A DNA stretch of 36,961 bases from Aquincolibacterium sp041674705 (GCA_041674705.1 JBAYVF010000017.1:1-36961); one strand, 5' to 3'; counted from the first letter of the stretch, positions 22,786 through 31,828 are shown. The notes: a model not told the origin generated them from the sequence alone. Program-made: numbers and translations.

Positions 22786-23422
22786 TTTTCGCCTTTACCG
22801 CTTTTTTGGCAGGCACCGCGGCCTGGGGCGGCGCTTTCAGGATCGCCCAAAGTTTCAGCTCCGCAATATGCCGGCCCGGGGTTTTCCCATCCGGCGTGAT
22901 CTCGAGGCTCCGTATTCTCAAAAGCTTGTCATAGTTTTCAATGCGGCTCGTCAGATTCCCAAGGTCATGATAGCCGCCTTGCACCGTAAATTCGTAGCCA
23001 CTTGGCTGATATTTCAAATGATAGGGCGCCGGGAAAAAAGCCTTCTCGGTCAGTGGCCTCGAAGCCAGCATATCCACGCGCGATTCGCCCGCCATTTTTG
23101 AAATCTGCCCCAATAACATCCCCAAACTGTCTTCGGTAAACACGCGCTTTTGGGTCTCTTCGATCAACGAGCCAAAAATTTTCTGGTTCTCTTCCCAACC
23201 CTGCCGTTTCTCGTTCAAGGCATTGACCTGGCGAATCTGGGCTTCCATGCTTTGAATATCGCGACGGAGCAAAGGACGTTCGATCCATGCGGGAATGACC
23301 AAAAGGATCACGACCAGCAAGAAACCGACGGCCGACGAAAGAACGATGACCCAAGTTCTTTTTTCGACGGTTTTCGCGAAGGCGATCACATCAGCGAGAT
23401 TCCAACGGTTGAGAGGTTTCAT
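22772..23422 (-). CDS. pilO: Type IV pilus assembly PilO-like protein
   Basis: The 216-residue bitopic inner-membrane protein has one membrane helix (about residues 26-46) and a periplasmic coiled coil (50-90). A ferredoxin-like domain follows with YEFTVQGGYHDLGNLTSRIENYDKLLRI, which is characteristic of PilO. The C-terminus is an Ala/Lys tail. With PilN and PilM it forms the alignment complex of the pilus. The ATG overlaps the pilN stop by four bases. Confidence 0.88.
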   Translation of the reverse strand: MKPLNRWNLADVIAFAKTVEKRTWVIVLSSAVGFLLVVILLVIPAWIERPLLRRDIQSMEAQIRQVNALNEKRQGWEENQKIFGSLIEETQKRVFTEDSLGMLLGQISKMAGESRVDMLASRPLTEKAFFPAPYHLKYQPSGYEFTVQGGYHDLGNLTSRIENYDKLLRIRSLEITPDGKTPGRHIAELKLWAILKAPPQAAVPAKKAVKAKNAKK

Positions 23423-23997
23423 GGCTTGGGGGTCACTCCCCAGTCGAGGTGGGCGACAAAAGCGGTCCCCTCCGTTTTTTCTTTACCTTCCTTCGCCGTG
23501 GTCAAGGCGATCGCCGTTTGAGGCGGTAACTTGGCTTTTAATTTCTGGAAATATTCCTCGATCTGTTCAATGCCGGTCTGTGTGCGGGACGCAAGCACCA
23601 CGCCCTTCAAGGTCAACCGGCATCCCTCGCCTTCCCGTTCTGCTTTGAGCTCCGTGAGCCACCCCTTCGGAGGCAGGAACTCACTCGCCCAGGAAAGTAT
23701 CCGGGTCATGGAGTCCGTATTGAGCACGTTCTTTTCCAGAAAATCTTTTTCCCCCTTCATTTCAACTTCGATCTTGGTCTCCAGCGCCTTCAATTGCGCC
23801 ATAGAAGGATTCAACTTCGCCCATTCTTTCCGCACGTGGTTATAAGTGATGCGAGCCCTGAGATAATCGCCATAGAAAAAAAACGTCAGAAGAAGAAAAA
23901 GCACTCCCCCCAGAATGGCAAAAGGAAGATACGGGATACGCACCACCGTCTTCTTTCTTTTCCGGAGTTCCTGGGGCAAAAGGTTGATCCTGATCAT
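23419..23997 (-). CDS. pilN: Type IV pilus assembly PilN-like protein
   Basis: The 192-residue bitopic protein starts MIRINLLPQELRKRKK, the conserved PilN N-terminus that docks in the groove of PilM. A membrane helix follows (about 25-45), then a coiled coil and a small alpha/beta periplasmic domain (FLPPKGWLTELK and the GCRLTLKGVVLAS strand). It pairs with PilO. The start overlaps the pilM stop by four bases, so translation is coupled. Confidence 0.9.
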   Translation of the reverse strand: MIRINLLPQELRKRKKTVVRIPYLPFAILGGVLFLLLTFFFYGDYLRARITYNHVRKEWAKLNPSMAQLKALETKIEVEMKGEKDFLEKNVLNTDSMTRILSWASEFLPPKGWLTELKAEREGEGCRLTLKGVVLASRTQTGIEQIEEYFQKLKAKLPPQTAIALTTAKEGKEKTEGTAFVAHLDWGVTPKP

Positions 23998-25091
23998 TCT
24001 TCGCGAAGCCCCAGACCCATCGGCACAGGCAAAAGAGCCGCATTCGCTTTAAGAAGCTCCGGATCGATACCCTCGGCCCATTTGATCTTCGAAAGGATGT
24101 CCATACACACGACCGGGATACGCAATCCTTCGCTCAAAGCCTTCAAAACCACAGGATGAGATACCCCGCCGCTTAAGAAAAGCTTGGTGACAGGTTTCGA
24201 TTGCCCGGATTGATCATGATAGTAGTCAAAAGAAACACGCAGATCCCCGATCAATCCTTCAAGACTTTCCGTGATCGCTTGCGTCTCCTCGGGAGTCGGG
24301 GCTTCATGCTTCTCGAAAAGTTTTTCGATCTTTTCGTCTAGAAGGTCGGAACGGGTCTTGAGTCGCTTGTGAAGATCGTAGACCCCGTAAGAAATATCTC
24401 GAACAAAACGCGGCTTTCCGTCCCGGACGATCCCAAGGGTCGAGATCTCGGTCCCCAGATCGAGAAGACCGGCATGTCCCATAAAATCTTCCGGGTGAAA
24501 ATATTCCAAGGCAGCCATCGCTGAAAGAATGTTGACATCCACCACCGAGAGACGACATTCCAGATTACGGAATATTTCAAGCGTCGGCTCAAGATCGTGC
24601 CGTTTGACGACCACCAGCATGACTTCCATCTTCTCGCCTTCCTCGGTCCGGATGCTCTCCTCCACCACTCCAAAATCAAGCACCACATCGCTCAGCTCAA
24701 ACGGAATATACTGCTCAGCCTCGTATTTCATGGCGCTTCGGAGATCTTCGATCTGCATTTTTGGAAAACGGATGAAACGGATCACCACCCCGTGCCCCTT
24801 GAGGGCCACACGCACTCCGTCCTTCTGGAACTTTTTCCCATCCAAAAACGGTTTTAACACCAGGGACGGCTTCTGATCCTGGGGGGCATTTTTGATAATA
24901 TCGATATGATGAATAAAAAGATGGTCGAGGCGCTTTTCTAGCTCCATCAACACGGTCGACGTGCGGCCAAGATCACACACGGTGACCTTGGAAACAATCG
25001 TTTTCTTCGGAAGAACCTTCGATGGAAAACCGCCCCAAAGACCTGAAAGCTGTTGAATCAGCGAAGGTAGCCTGACAGGATCGTTATTCAT
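23994..25091 (-). CDS. pilM: Type IV pilus assembly ATPase-fold PilM
   Basis: The 365-residue cytoplasmic actin-like protein binds the PilN N-terminus. The family features seen are AMKYEAEQYIPFELSDVVLDFGV, VVKRHDLEPTLEI, the phosphate-2-like GLLDLGTEISTLGIVRDGKPRFVRDIS, and KLFLSGGVSHPVVL. The first phosphate loop is unusual: a DLGRTSTVLMEL segment stands where family members have D-I-G-S-x-x-V-K-x-V-E-L. The ATG has no Shine-Dalgarno; upstream bases are pyrimidine-rich. It is the first gene of pilMNOPQ, 38 bases after the pilin terminator hairpin. Confidence 0.92.
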   Translation of the reverse strand: MNNDPVRLPSLIQQLSGLWGGFPSKVLPKKTIVSKVTVCDLGRTSTVLMELEKRLDHLFIHHIDIIKNAPQDQKPSLVLKPFLDGKKFQKDGVRVALKGHGVVIRFIRFPKMQIEDLRSAMKYEAEQYIPFELSDVVLDFGVVEESIRTEEGEKMEVMLVVVKRHDLEPTLEIFRNLECRLSVVDVNILSAMAALEYFHPEDFMGHAGLLDLGTEISTLGIVRDGKPRFVRDISYGVYDLHKRLKTRSDLLDEKIEKLFEKHEAPTPEETQAITESLEGLIGDLRVSFDYYHDQSGQSKPVTKLFLSGGVSHPVVLKALSEGLRIPVVCMDILSKIKWAEGIDPELLKANAALLPVPMGLGLREE

Positions 25092-25130
25092 AGGAGAGAG
25101 ATTAGCAGAAAATCATTAAGAAAACAGCCA

Positions 25131-25167
25131 AAAAAAACCCACCCTGCTTAAAAAAGCAGGGTGGGTT
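25131..25167 (-). terminator. Strong terminator after the pilin gene
   Basis: A perfect 13-base-pair stem (25136-25148 with 25155-25167) around a six-base loop is followed on the minus strand by seven U residues (25137-25131). It lies 28 bases after the pilin stop and separates the pilin mRNA from pilM. Confidence 0.92.
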
Positions 25168-25195
25168 CGAAAACACTTCTTCGTATCCCTGATGA

Positions 25196-25669
25196 CTAGC
25201 CCGTAATCGCCGTACCGAGCGTGCAACCCGTATCCGCAGCCTGCGGAATAGTCGCAGTGCCATCCACCGTCGATCCGGTCACAACCCCGGTCTGGTCGAT
25301 GCAATACGTGTTAATGGCGGCATTCGGTACCGGTGTCGCCAACAACGAGAACGTACTGTCTGTGCGAAGGAAGGTCATGGTAAAACCATGCTTCACGCCA
25401 CCTTCCACCCATGATGCATCAATGTACGTCGGTGTCGCCGTTGTTAATGCGGCGATATCAGCCGGATAGACCGGAGGATTCTGCGCTGCGCGGAAACTTT
25501 CGCACGCAGAGCTGAAAGTTCTCAGATCCGACTTGACAGCACCTTCGTTAGCATTGATACGCGCACGAAGGAGATTGGGGATGGCGATAGCCGCCAAGAG
25601 CCCGATGATCGCGACTACGATCATGATCTCCACGAGCGTAAAACCTTTTTTATTTAATTTGATAAACAT
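25196..25669 (-). CDS. Type IV pilin / pseudopilin, major subunit candidate
   Basis: The 157-residue protein has a short basic leader, the prepilin cleavage site K-K-G^F-T-L-V-E with Glu5, and a hydrophobic helix to about residue 31. A helical spine continues (NEGAVKSDLRTFSSACESF), then a Thr/Ala-rich beta domain. Three cysteines (about residues 51, 119 and 145) allow one disulfide near the C-terminus. A prepilin peptidase would cut after the glycine. A strong AGGAGG precedes the ATG. Placed alone between pilC and pilM and closed by a strong terminator, it is likely made in excess of the machinery. Confidence 0.92.
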   Translation of the reverse strand: MFIKLNKKGFTLVEIMIVVAIIGLLAAIAIPNLLRARINANEGAVKSDLRTFSSACESFRAAQNPPVYPADIAALTTATPTYIDASWVEGGVKHGFTMTFLRTDSTFSLLATPVPNAAINTYCIDQTGVVTGSTVDGTATIPQAADTGCTLGTAITG

Positions 25670-25859
25670 GTTATTCCTCCTGTTTCTATGTTTGCCACTG
25701 CCTACTCGTAGCTTAAACTACTTTAAATAATACGACAATACCTTCGAGAACTAAACTAGTTTTTTTGGTACCCAAGCTATATATCCCATAACTTTAACAA
25801 GCACCTTGGAGAACTCCTGGGCCGTTTTCCATGGATTTCGAAGAAAAGAAGGCTGTTTC
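25670..25859. promoter_or_regulatory. Pilin upstream region
   Basis: The 190-base gap ahead of the pilin gene is AT-rich and carries AGGAGGAATAAC directly before the ATG. A candidate -10 TATTAT lies near 25733 with only a weak -35 (TTTAGT) 17 bases upstream. AAACTAGTTT (25753-25762) is a perfect 10-base palindrome. A promoter is expected here because the pilin has its own terminator, but its exact position is uncertain. Confidence 0.35.
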
Positions 25860-27098
25860 TTATTTTATCGCCTGGGTAAGCGTCAGGATGGGCAAAAAGA
25901 GCGCGACCACAATCCCGCCGATCACGACCCCAAGAAAAGCGATGATCAGCGGCTCGATCAGCGAGGTAAGCCCTGAAACTGCGGTATCCACCTGCGTATC
26001 ATAAAAATCCGCGATCTTCGTGAGCATCTCTTCCAATTCTCCGGTCTCCTCCCCGATCGCGATCATGCGGACGACCATGGAAGGAAAGATCTCACTTTTT
26101 TCGAGCGGGCCGGCAATGCTTTCTCCGCGTTTCACGGAACCCATAAGATCCACGATCACTTTTTCGATTCGGGCGTTGCCCGAGGTTTTGGAAACGATCT
26201 CTAAAGCGGCGAGGATCGCCACACCGCTCCGCACAAGGGTCGAGAGCGTGCGCGAAAACTTACTGACCGCAACCTTTAGAATGATCGGACCGAAGATCGG
26301 CATGCGCAAGGTGAAGGAATCCCAAGCAAAACGTCCGAGCGACGAACGGATAAATTGCAGGAACATGAAAATCCCAAATCCGAGGACGCCCAGGATCCAC
26401 CACCAATTTACTGCGAGATAATTACTGAGATTGATCAGGATCTGGGTCGGCACAGGAAGTTTTGCGTTCAACCCTTCGAAGATCGTCGCGAATTTTGGAA
26501 TCACAAAAGAAAGCATGAAGAACGTGATCATAAAAGCCATGATCGAAACAGCTAAGGGATACATCACCGCCGCTTTGACTTTTTTCTGAAGCGCGCTGGA
26601 TTTTTCAAAATAGTGGGCCACGCGGTCCAGGATCTCCTGCAATTTCCCGCTCATCTCTCCCGCACGGACCATATGAATGAAAAGCGCCGAAAAAACCTTT
26701 TGGTGCGTCTGCATCGCTTCGGAAAAACTCTTGCCGCTCTGCACGTCGCTGTGCATCCTGTGAAGCACCTGCCGGAATTTTTCCTTATCCACCTGCCCGG
26801 CCAGAATATCCAGAGACTGGATCAAGGGGATCCCCGCCGCGACCAGCGTGGCCATCTGCCTTGAGAAAACCACGAGATCGTCCAGTTTGATGCCCCCGGA
26901 CTTTCCGCGAAGGCTCCGCACCGACGGCCCCTTCTGAATGCTGAGCATGGAAGATCCTTTTTGGGCCTGTTCCACACGGATGATCATATAATCCTGCGCC
27001 TTCAGCTGACGGACAAGCTCTTGCGCGTCCTGGGCATCCTGGACGCCCTTCAGATCTTTTCCCGTTTTGTCTTTAACCCAATATTCGAACGATGGCAT
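25860..27098 (-). CDS. pilC: Type IV pilus / type II secretion platform protein PilC
   Basis: The 412-residue inner-membrane protein begins MPSFEYWVKDKTGKDLKG and contains two T2SS_F domains (about residues 75-200 and 278-400). Each carries the cytoplasmic helices LVAAGIPLIQSLDILA and LVRSGVAILAALEIVS. Membrane helices lie near 178-200, 228-248 and 385-405, and the GEETGELEEML motif is present. It is the platform on which the motor ATPase acts. AGGAGTAACT precedes the ATG, two bases after the preceding ATPase stop. Confidence 0.95.
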   Translation of the reverse strand: MPSFEYWVKDKTGKDLKGVQDAQDAQELVRQLKAQDYMIIRVEQAQKGSSMLSIQKGPSVRSLRGKSGGIKLDDLVVFSRQMATLVAAGIPLIQSLDILAGQVDKEKFRQVLHRMHSDVQSGKSFSEAMQTHQKVFSALFIHMVRAGEMSGKLQEILDRVAHYFEKSSALQKKVKAAVMYPLAVSIMAFMITFFMLSFVIPKFATIFEGLNAKLPVPTQILINLSNYLAVNWWWILGVLGFGIFMFLQFIRSSLGRFAWDSFTLRMPIFGPIILKVAVSKFSRTLSTLVRSGVAILAALEIVSKTSGNARIEKVIVDLMGSVKRGESIAGPLEKSEIFPSMVVRMIAIGEETGELEEMLTKIADFYDTQVDTAVSGLTSLIEPLIIAFLGVVIGGIVVALFLPILTLTQAIK

Positions 27099-27100
27099 AG

Positions 27101-28795
27101 TTACTCCTGACTTGAAACACGCAGGACTTCCTCAAGCGTGGTCACACCGGCTTTGAAAAGCCCCAAGGCATTCTCGAAAAGCGTTTCCATTCCCTTTTCA
27201 ACGGCAACCTGATGAATAACATTACTCGATTTTTTCTGGATCACAAGCTCCCGGATATCCGGGTCCACAAGCAACACCTCGCAAGCGCCGGTCCTGCCAA
27301 AATAACCGGTCATGTTGCACTTGGTACAGCCCTTGCCCCGGAACGGAGCAAGCTTGTCCAATTCCGGTTTAGAAAGTTTACAGCGAAGCAAAACCTCCGC
27401 CGGAATGGTGGCTGGCGCCCTGCAATTCGGACAGATCTTTCGTACGAGACGCTGGGCCGCAACGCACACAACGGAAGACGCGATCAAAAAGGGCTCCACC
27501 CCCATATCCATCAGACGCGTCATCGCGCCGGCCGCGCTGTTCGTATGAAGCGTACTGAACACCAGATGTCCGGTAAGAGCGGCTTTCACCGCAATATCCG
27601 CGGTCTCCGAGTCGCGGATCTCTCCCACCAGCACGATATCCGGACTTTGGCGCAGGAGCGCGCGCAGACCACTTGCGAACGTCAGCCCGATCTCCGGCTG
27701 TACCTGCGTCTGAGTGATCCCCTCAACCTGGTATTCGACAGGGTCCTCCACGGTCATCAAATTCTTTTGCGGCGTGTTCAGGGAATTCATGATCGAGTAA
27801 AGGGTGGTGGATTTTCCGCTACCCGTCGGCCCCGTCACCAAGATCATCCCATAAGGTTTCTTGACCGCTTCGGCAAGCGCGCGAGTCGGTTTCTCCGTAA
27901 ACCCAAGCTTGTCGAGTCCCGTCCGGATCCCGCTCCGGTCCAGAACGCGCAGCACCAGTTTCTCGCCAAAATAGGTCGGCAGCACGGAAACACGGAAATC
28001 GATCTGCCGGTCCTTCAAGATCAACCGGAACCGCCCATCCTGGGGCAAACGCTTCTCTGTGATGTCCAAAAGCGAAATGATCTTGGTGCGCGCCACAAGC
28101 GCCGGATAAAGATCCAGCGTATGAGAAAAGGATTCTTTCAAAGCGCCGTCAACACGATACCGGATACGGAATTCTTTTTCGTAAGGCTCAAAGTGAATAT
28201 CCGAAGCGCGGGATTTGAGCGCTTTTTCGAGAATGAAGTTGACCATCCGGATGACCGGCGCGTCATCGACCCCGACCTGCACAATGGATGGAGAACTTTT
28301 CGCATCTTCATCCACAAGTTCCAGGCTGTCTGCGTCCTTTTCCGAGATAAACTCATCAAAATTTTTACTTTCCGTGTAATAGTCGTCCATGGCAGCGGCG
28401 ATCCGGGCCGGCGGAGCCAACACCAGATTCACATCGCATCCCGTCAGGTGCTTGATATCATCAAAGACCCTCAATTGAAACGGATCGCTCACCGCCACCG
28501 TGACAAGCTTCCCGATGCGTCCGACCGGAAAAACCTTGTGCTGTTCAATAAATTTTCTGGGAAGCATCCTCAGGGCTTCACTATCAAATTGCATCCCGTG
28601 AAGATTCAAGGTAGGGATCTCAAGCTGGCCGCTCAAAAAATCGATGACCTCTTCTTCCGGCAAAAGCTTTTCTTCGAGAATGATTTGAAAAATACTTTCA
28701 CCGCGCTTCTGAGCGATCGGCTCCAAACGGTCACACTCCCCGTCAGGCAGTCCCAGCTTTTTAACCCATTCTCGAACGATCTTTTTGTCGATCAT
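27101..28795 (-). CDS. pilB: PilB/GspE-type pilus assembly ATPase, copy 1
   Basis: The 564-residue hexameric motor ATPase starts with an MshEN/GspE N-terminal domain (about 1-150) and a second N-domain with SRASDIHFEPYEKEFRIRYR. The ATPase core has Walker A GPTGSGKST, the Asp box TVEDPVEYQ, Walker B-like DIVLVGEIRD, and the His box STLHTN. A tetra-cysteine motif C-P-N-C...C-T-K-C completes it. The length and Cys motif are those of PilB/GspE and not of PilT. The start overlaps the stop of the second ATPase gene by four bases, so the two ATPases are translationally coupled. Confidence 0.9.
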   Translation of the reverse strand: MIDKKIVREWVKKLGLPDGECDRLEPIAQKRGESIFQIILEEKLLPEEEVIDFLSGQLEIPTLNLHGMQFDSEALRMLPRKFIEQHKVFPVGRIGKLVTVAVSDPFQLRVFDDIKHLTGCDVNLVLAPPARIAAAMDDYYTESKNFDEFISEKDADSLELVDEDAKSSPSIVQVGVDDAPVIRMVNFILEKALKSRASDIHFEPYEKEFRIRYRVDGALKESFSHTLDLYPALVARTKIISLLDITEKRLPQDGRFRLILKDRQIDFRVSVLPTYFGEKLVLRVLDRSGIRTGLDKLGFTEKPTRALAEAVKKPYGMILVTGPTGSGKSTTLYSIMNSLNTPQKNLMTVEDPVEYQVEGITQTQVQPEIGLTFASGLRALLRQSPDIVLVGEIRDSETADIAVKAALTGHLVFSTLHTNSAAGAMTRLMDMGVEPFLIASSVVCVAAQRLVRKICPNCRAPATIPAEVLLRCKLSKPELDKLAPFRGKGCTKCNMTGYFGRTGACEVLLVDPDIRELVIQKKSSNVIHQVAVEKGMETLFENALGLFKAGVTTLEEVLRVSSQE

Positions 28796-30561
28796 GTACC
28801 ACTCCCTAAGGGCCGCGAGACGGCATCCGCGATCGTGACGCGAAAAACCTCTTCGAGCGAGGTTTCACCCGCCAAGGCTTTTTGGATCGCCGACTCACGC
28901 AAAGTGTTCATCCCGTGTTCCCGGGCCCGCTCCTTGATCAGATCCGCGGACGCGCCCTGCATAATCATCTCCAGAATATCCGGCTTCATTTCCAGAATCT
29001 CGGTGATCACGCTACGGCCCTCATACCCCATTTGACGGCACTGAGAGCAGCCCTTGGCTTTCCAGAGCTGTATTTTTTTATGCGGATCCAGATTCAGGAA
29101 TTTATACATATCCGGCTCAAGATCGTACGGAACACGGCAACGCGGACAGAGGTGACGGACCAGACGCTGGGCTGAGATCATCAGAACCGTCGACGCGATC
29201 AGAAACGGTTCCAGCCCCAAATTCGCCATACGCGTGATCGAACTCACGGCATCATTGGTGTGGAGCGTGCTCAAAACGAGATGGCCCGTCAGCGCGGCTT
29301 TCACGGCGATATCAAGCGTTTCCGCGTCACGGATCTCCCCGATCAGGATAATGTCAGGATCCTGACGCAGGATCGAACGAAGAGCCGCAGGAAATGTCAG
29401 CCCGATGGCTTCACGCACATTCACCTGATTGATCCCGGTCATTTGATATTCCACAGGATCCTCGACGGTCGTGATATTCACCTGCGGGGAGTCCAGATAC
29501 TGGAGAACGGAGTAAAGCGTGGTTGTTTTTCCGCTTCCGGTCGGCCCCGTTACCAGGATCATCCCGTGCGGTTTTTTCGCGGAAGCCCGGATCACTTTCT
29601 GCTCCGACTCTGTGAACCCGAGTTTTTGAATATCATGCGACTGCGCCCCAGTGTCCAAAATACGCAAGCAGACCTTCTCGCCAAAGCTGGACGGCAATAT
29701 GGAAACGCGCATGTCCACCTCGTGGCCCTGGGTCCTCACTTTGAAACGGCCATCCTGAGGCACGCGGTGCTCTGCGATATTAAGCTGGCTCATGATCTTG
29801 ATACGGGAAACGATGGCGGCGCCAAAACTCTTTTGCGGCTTGACGATCTCCTCCAGGATACCGTCGATACGCATGCGGATCCGGACAAAACCCTCCCAAG
29901 GTTCAATGAAAATATCACTCGCGCGGCGGCGCACTCCTTCCACGAGCACCATGTTGACCAGTTTCACGACCGGCGCCTGGTTGGCCTGCTCCATCAAGTC
30001 CGCAACCTGTTCTTGCTTATCCAGGTTCGCTTCGCTTTCAACCATGTTGGCAAGATTCACGAGATCTTCGGTCCCCTCGTCGGGAACAACTTCTTCCGGG
30101 ACTGGGGCATCGCCCTGGTAAGTCTTCTGGATGTAATCCTTAAGCTCAGAATATTCCGCGACGGAGGTCCGGATACGTTTCCCGGTGATCGCCTGAAGCT
30201 CATCAAGGATTTTTATGTTGGTGGGATTTGCGATCGCGACCGTCAAAGTCTTTTCAAAAAGAGATATCGGAATACACCCATAAGCCTCAGCGATCTTCCG
30301 CGGGATCAGCTCCAGAACTTCTTTGTCAATAATAAGCATTTTGAGACTGACGATGCGGTAGCCGTACTCCTCACAAAGAACCTTCACGAGTTTTTTCTCG
30401 TTGCATTTTCCGCCCTGAAGAAGCGCGTCCAGAAAATGGGTCTTCTTGGAGCTCTTGGCCTGATCCCGGACCGCCTGCTGGAGATCCCCGGAGCTTACGA
30501 CCCCCGCCCGAAGAAGAGCTTCTTTGAGATCCGGCAATGAACTTCGCGTAGGTTCGATCAT
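28792..30561 (-). CDS. PilB/GspE-type pilus assembly ATPase, copy 2
   Basis: The 589-residue paralogue has the same plan: an N-terminal MshEN domain (1-165), an acidic linker, then RRASDIFIEPWEGFVRIRMR. The core has Walker A GPTGSGKTT, TVEDPVEYQ, DIILIGEIRD, and STLHTND. The Cys motif C-P-R-C...C-S-Q-C is intact, so both paralogues should bind and hydrolyse ATP. Whether one drives extension and the other serves a different pilus or retraction role cannot be told from sequence. The ATG has only a weak Shine-Dalgarno. It follows the stand-alone MshEN gene by 34 bases. Confidence 0.88.
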   Translation of the reverse strand: MIEPTRSSLPDLKEALLRAGVVSSGDLQQAVRDQAKSSKKTHFLDALLQGGKCNEKKLVKVLCEEYGYRIVSLKMLIIDKEVLELIPRKIAEAYGCIPISLFEKTLTVAIANPTNIKILDELQAITGKRIRTSVAEYSELKDYIQKTYQGDAPVPEEVVPDEGTEDLVNLANMVESEANLDKQEQVADLMEQANQAPVVKLVNMVLVEGVRRRASDIFIEPWEGFVRIRMRIDGILEEIVKPQKSFGAAIVSRIKIMSQLNIAEHRVPQDGRFKVRTQGHEVDMRVSILPSSFGEKVCLRILDTGAQSHDIQKLGFTESEQKVIRASAKKPHGMILVTGPTGSGKTTTLYSVLQYLDSPQVNITTVEDPVEYQMTGINQVNVREAIGLTFPAALRSILRQDPDIILIGEIRDAETLDIAVKAALTGHLVLSTLHTNDAVSSITRMANLGLEPFLIASTVLMISAQRLVRHLCPRCRVPYDLEPDMYKFLNLDPHKKIQLWKAKGCSQCRQMGYEGRSVITEILEMKPDILEMIMQGASADLIKERAREHGMNTLRESAIQKALAGETSLEEVFRVTIADAVSRPLGSGT

Positions 30562-30595
30562 GATCGCCTACCCGTCTTGAAAATAAATATATCCA

Positions 30596-31039
30596 TCAGA
30601 GCGCCTCGTGATAGATGAAATAGATCGCGTTCAAAATTTCCGAGATCCTGGCAAGAAATACCTGGGGAATACGGCCGGTCAACGTCCGGATCTTTTCAAC
30701 AGCGGCATCACTCATGGGATCCGCCACGGCGATATAAACCTTCTTGGCGTCGCAATCAAACGCCACGACCATGTTTTCATGGCAAAAATCCGCGCTCAGC
30801 ATCCCCGCCATGTCGGGATTGATCGCATAGTTCCTGAGGGGAATGTAAGGGACCTTGAACTGCTTGCCCAGGGCGCCGATCAAGGACTCCTCGTCCACGA
30901 ACTTCTTCTCAATGAGGATCTTCCCGATCAAGCCGCCTTTTTCCTTCTGAAAAGCAAGCGCCTCCTCCAGATGAGCTTTGGACAAAAGCCCATCCTCGAT
31001 CAATATCTCCCCGATCTTTCGTTTTGTTCTCGACCCCAT
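30596..31039 (-). CDS. Stand-alone GspE N-terminal (MshEN) domain protein
   Basis: The 147-residue protein is homologous only to the N-terminal domain of GspE/PilB ATPases. It starts with RKIGEILIEDGLLSKAHLEEAL and repeats the pattern as GLIGKILIEKKFVDEESLIGAL. It then has VPYIPLRNYAINPDMAGML and a strand part with KKVYIAVADPMSDAAVEKI. No ATPase core follows. MshEN domains can bind c-di-GMP or dock on the platform complex, so this could be a regulatory subunit of the pilus motor. The ATG is preceded by AGGGGGT. It is the first gene of the pilB-pilB-pilC unit. Confidence 0.85.
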   Translation of the reverse strand: MGSRTKRKIGEILIEDGLLSKAHLEEALAFQKEKGGLIGKILIEKKFVDEESLIGALGKQFKVPYIPLRNYAINPDMAGMLSADFCHENMVVAFDCDAKKVYIAVADPMSDAAVEKIRTLTGRIPQVFLARISEILNAIYFIYHEAL

Positions 31040-31057
31040 CTTACCCCCTAACTTACT

Positions 31058-31085
31058 TATGTATATATAACGGCAGAAGTTGCAA
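31058..31085 (-). promoter_or_regulatory. Candidate promoter of the pilus motor operon
   Basis: On the minus strand TTGCAA (31085-31080) is followed after 16 bases by TACATA (31063-31058), about 20 bases upstream of the MshEN start codon. The surrounding 105-base gap also holds TTGCA repeats at 31080-31096. The match is only moderate. Confidence 0.35.
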
Positions 31086-31144
31086 AGAATTTTGCACTTT
31101 TTACCTGCTTCCCCCAGGTTGCAGGCCCGCCCCAGGCGCGCATG

Positions 31145-31828
31145 TCAGAAAAATCGCTGGAGAGGACATTTTTCGCAGCGGGGCGTCTTCCGGCAATAAT
31201 CCTTCCCTATCCGGACGATCTGAGCATGAAAATCGTTGTAAAGATCCCGGTTTTCCGGAAGCGCTTGCGTGAAGATCTCCCGCCATCGCTGGTAAGTTTC
31301 ATGGTCTTTGGCCAATCCATGCCTTGAGAAGATCCTTCGCGTATAAGCGTCGATCACAAACGAGGCCTTATTCAACGCATAGAGCAGGATGGAATCTGCC
31401 GTTTCAGGGCCCACGCCCTTCACCGCCAGAAGTTTTTCGCGCAGCGCGGGCATCGTTTTTTGTTTCAGTTTCGAAAGATCGCCTCCGCATTCCCGCGCCA
31501 GGAAATCCATAAAGCATTTAAGCCGGTCCGCTTTGACATTAAAATATCCGGCAGGCCGGATCAATTGCGAAAGCTTTTTAGACGGGATCCGGCGCATCGA
31601 TGCGAACGAAAGCTTCCCGGCGTTTTTGAGATTCAGGATCGCTTTTTCGACATTCGTCCAGGCCGTATTCTGCGTGAGGATCGCCCCGACCATAATCTCA
31701 AAAGGCGTTTCTCCCGGCCACCAGTTTTGATGCCCGAAATTTTTCCGGAGCGCTGTGTAGACCCGACCGAGCTGTGCGGCTTTGAGTTTACGCTTTTTTT
31801 GAGAACGGATAGGTTTTGAGGATCTCAT
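31145..31828 (-). CDS. COG2231-type endonuclease III relative (HhH-GPD)
   Basis: The 227-residue protein is a base-excision repair glycosylase relative. It has WWPGETPFEIMVGAILTQNT, the helix-hairpin-helix VKGVGPETADSIL, and VIDAYTRRIF with the conserved aspartate. In Nth the residue after GVGR is the lysine that makes the enzyme an AP lyase; here the equivalent is Glu in G-V-G-P-E-T-A, as in the monofunctional COG2231/MagIII group. Near the C-terminus only three cysteines remain (C-x5-C-x2-C), and the fourth ligand of the iron-sulfur loop is replaced by Phe just before the stop. The ATG at 31828 (GGAAGG upstream) is preferred over the longer frame at 31906. Confidence 0.82.
   Translation of the reverse strand: MRSSKPIRSQKKRKLKAAQLGRVYTALRKNFGHQNWWPGETPFEIMVGAILTQNTAWTNVEKAILNLKNAGKLSFASMRRIPSKKLSQLIRPAGYFNVKADRLKCFMDFLARECGGDLSKLKQKTMPALREKLLAVKGVGPETADSILLYALNKASFVIDAYTRRIFSRHGLAKDHETYQRWREIFTQALPENRDLYNDFHAQIVRIGKDYCRKTPRCEKCPLQRFF

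Noticed and set aside
25670..25859. Sigma-54 promoter for the pilin
   Set aside because: No TGGCAC-N5-TTGC pair at the right spacing could be found in the gap.
27212..29035. 607-codon open frame on the plus strand
   Set aside because: It lies exactly opposite the two PilB genes, whose motifs are complete; its translation is Arg/His-rich with no domain. It is an antisense shadow.
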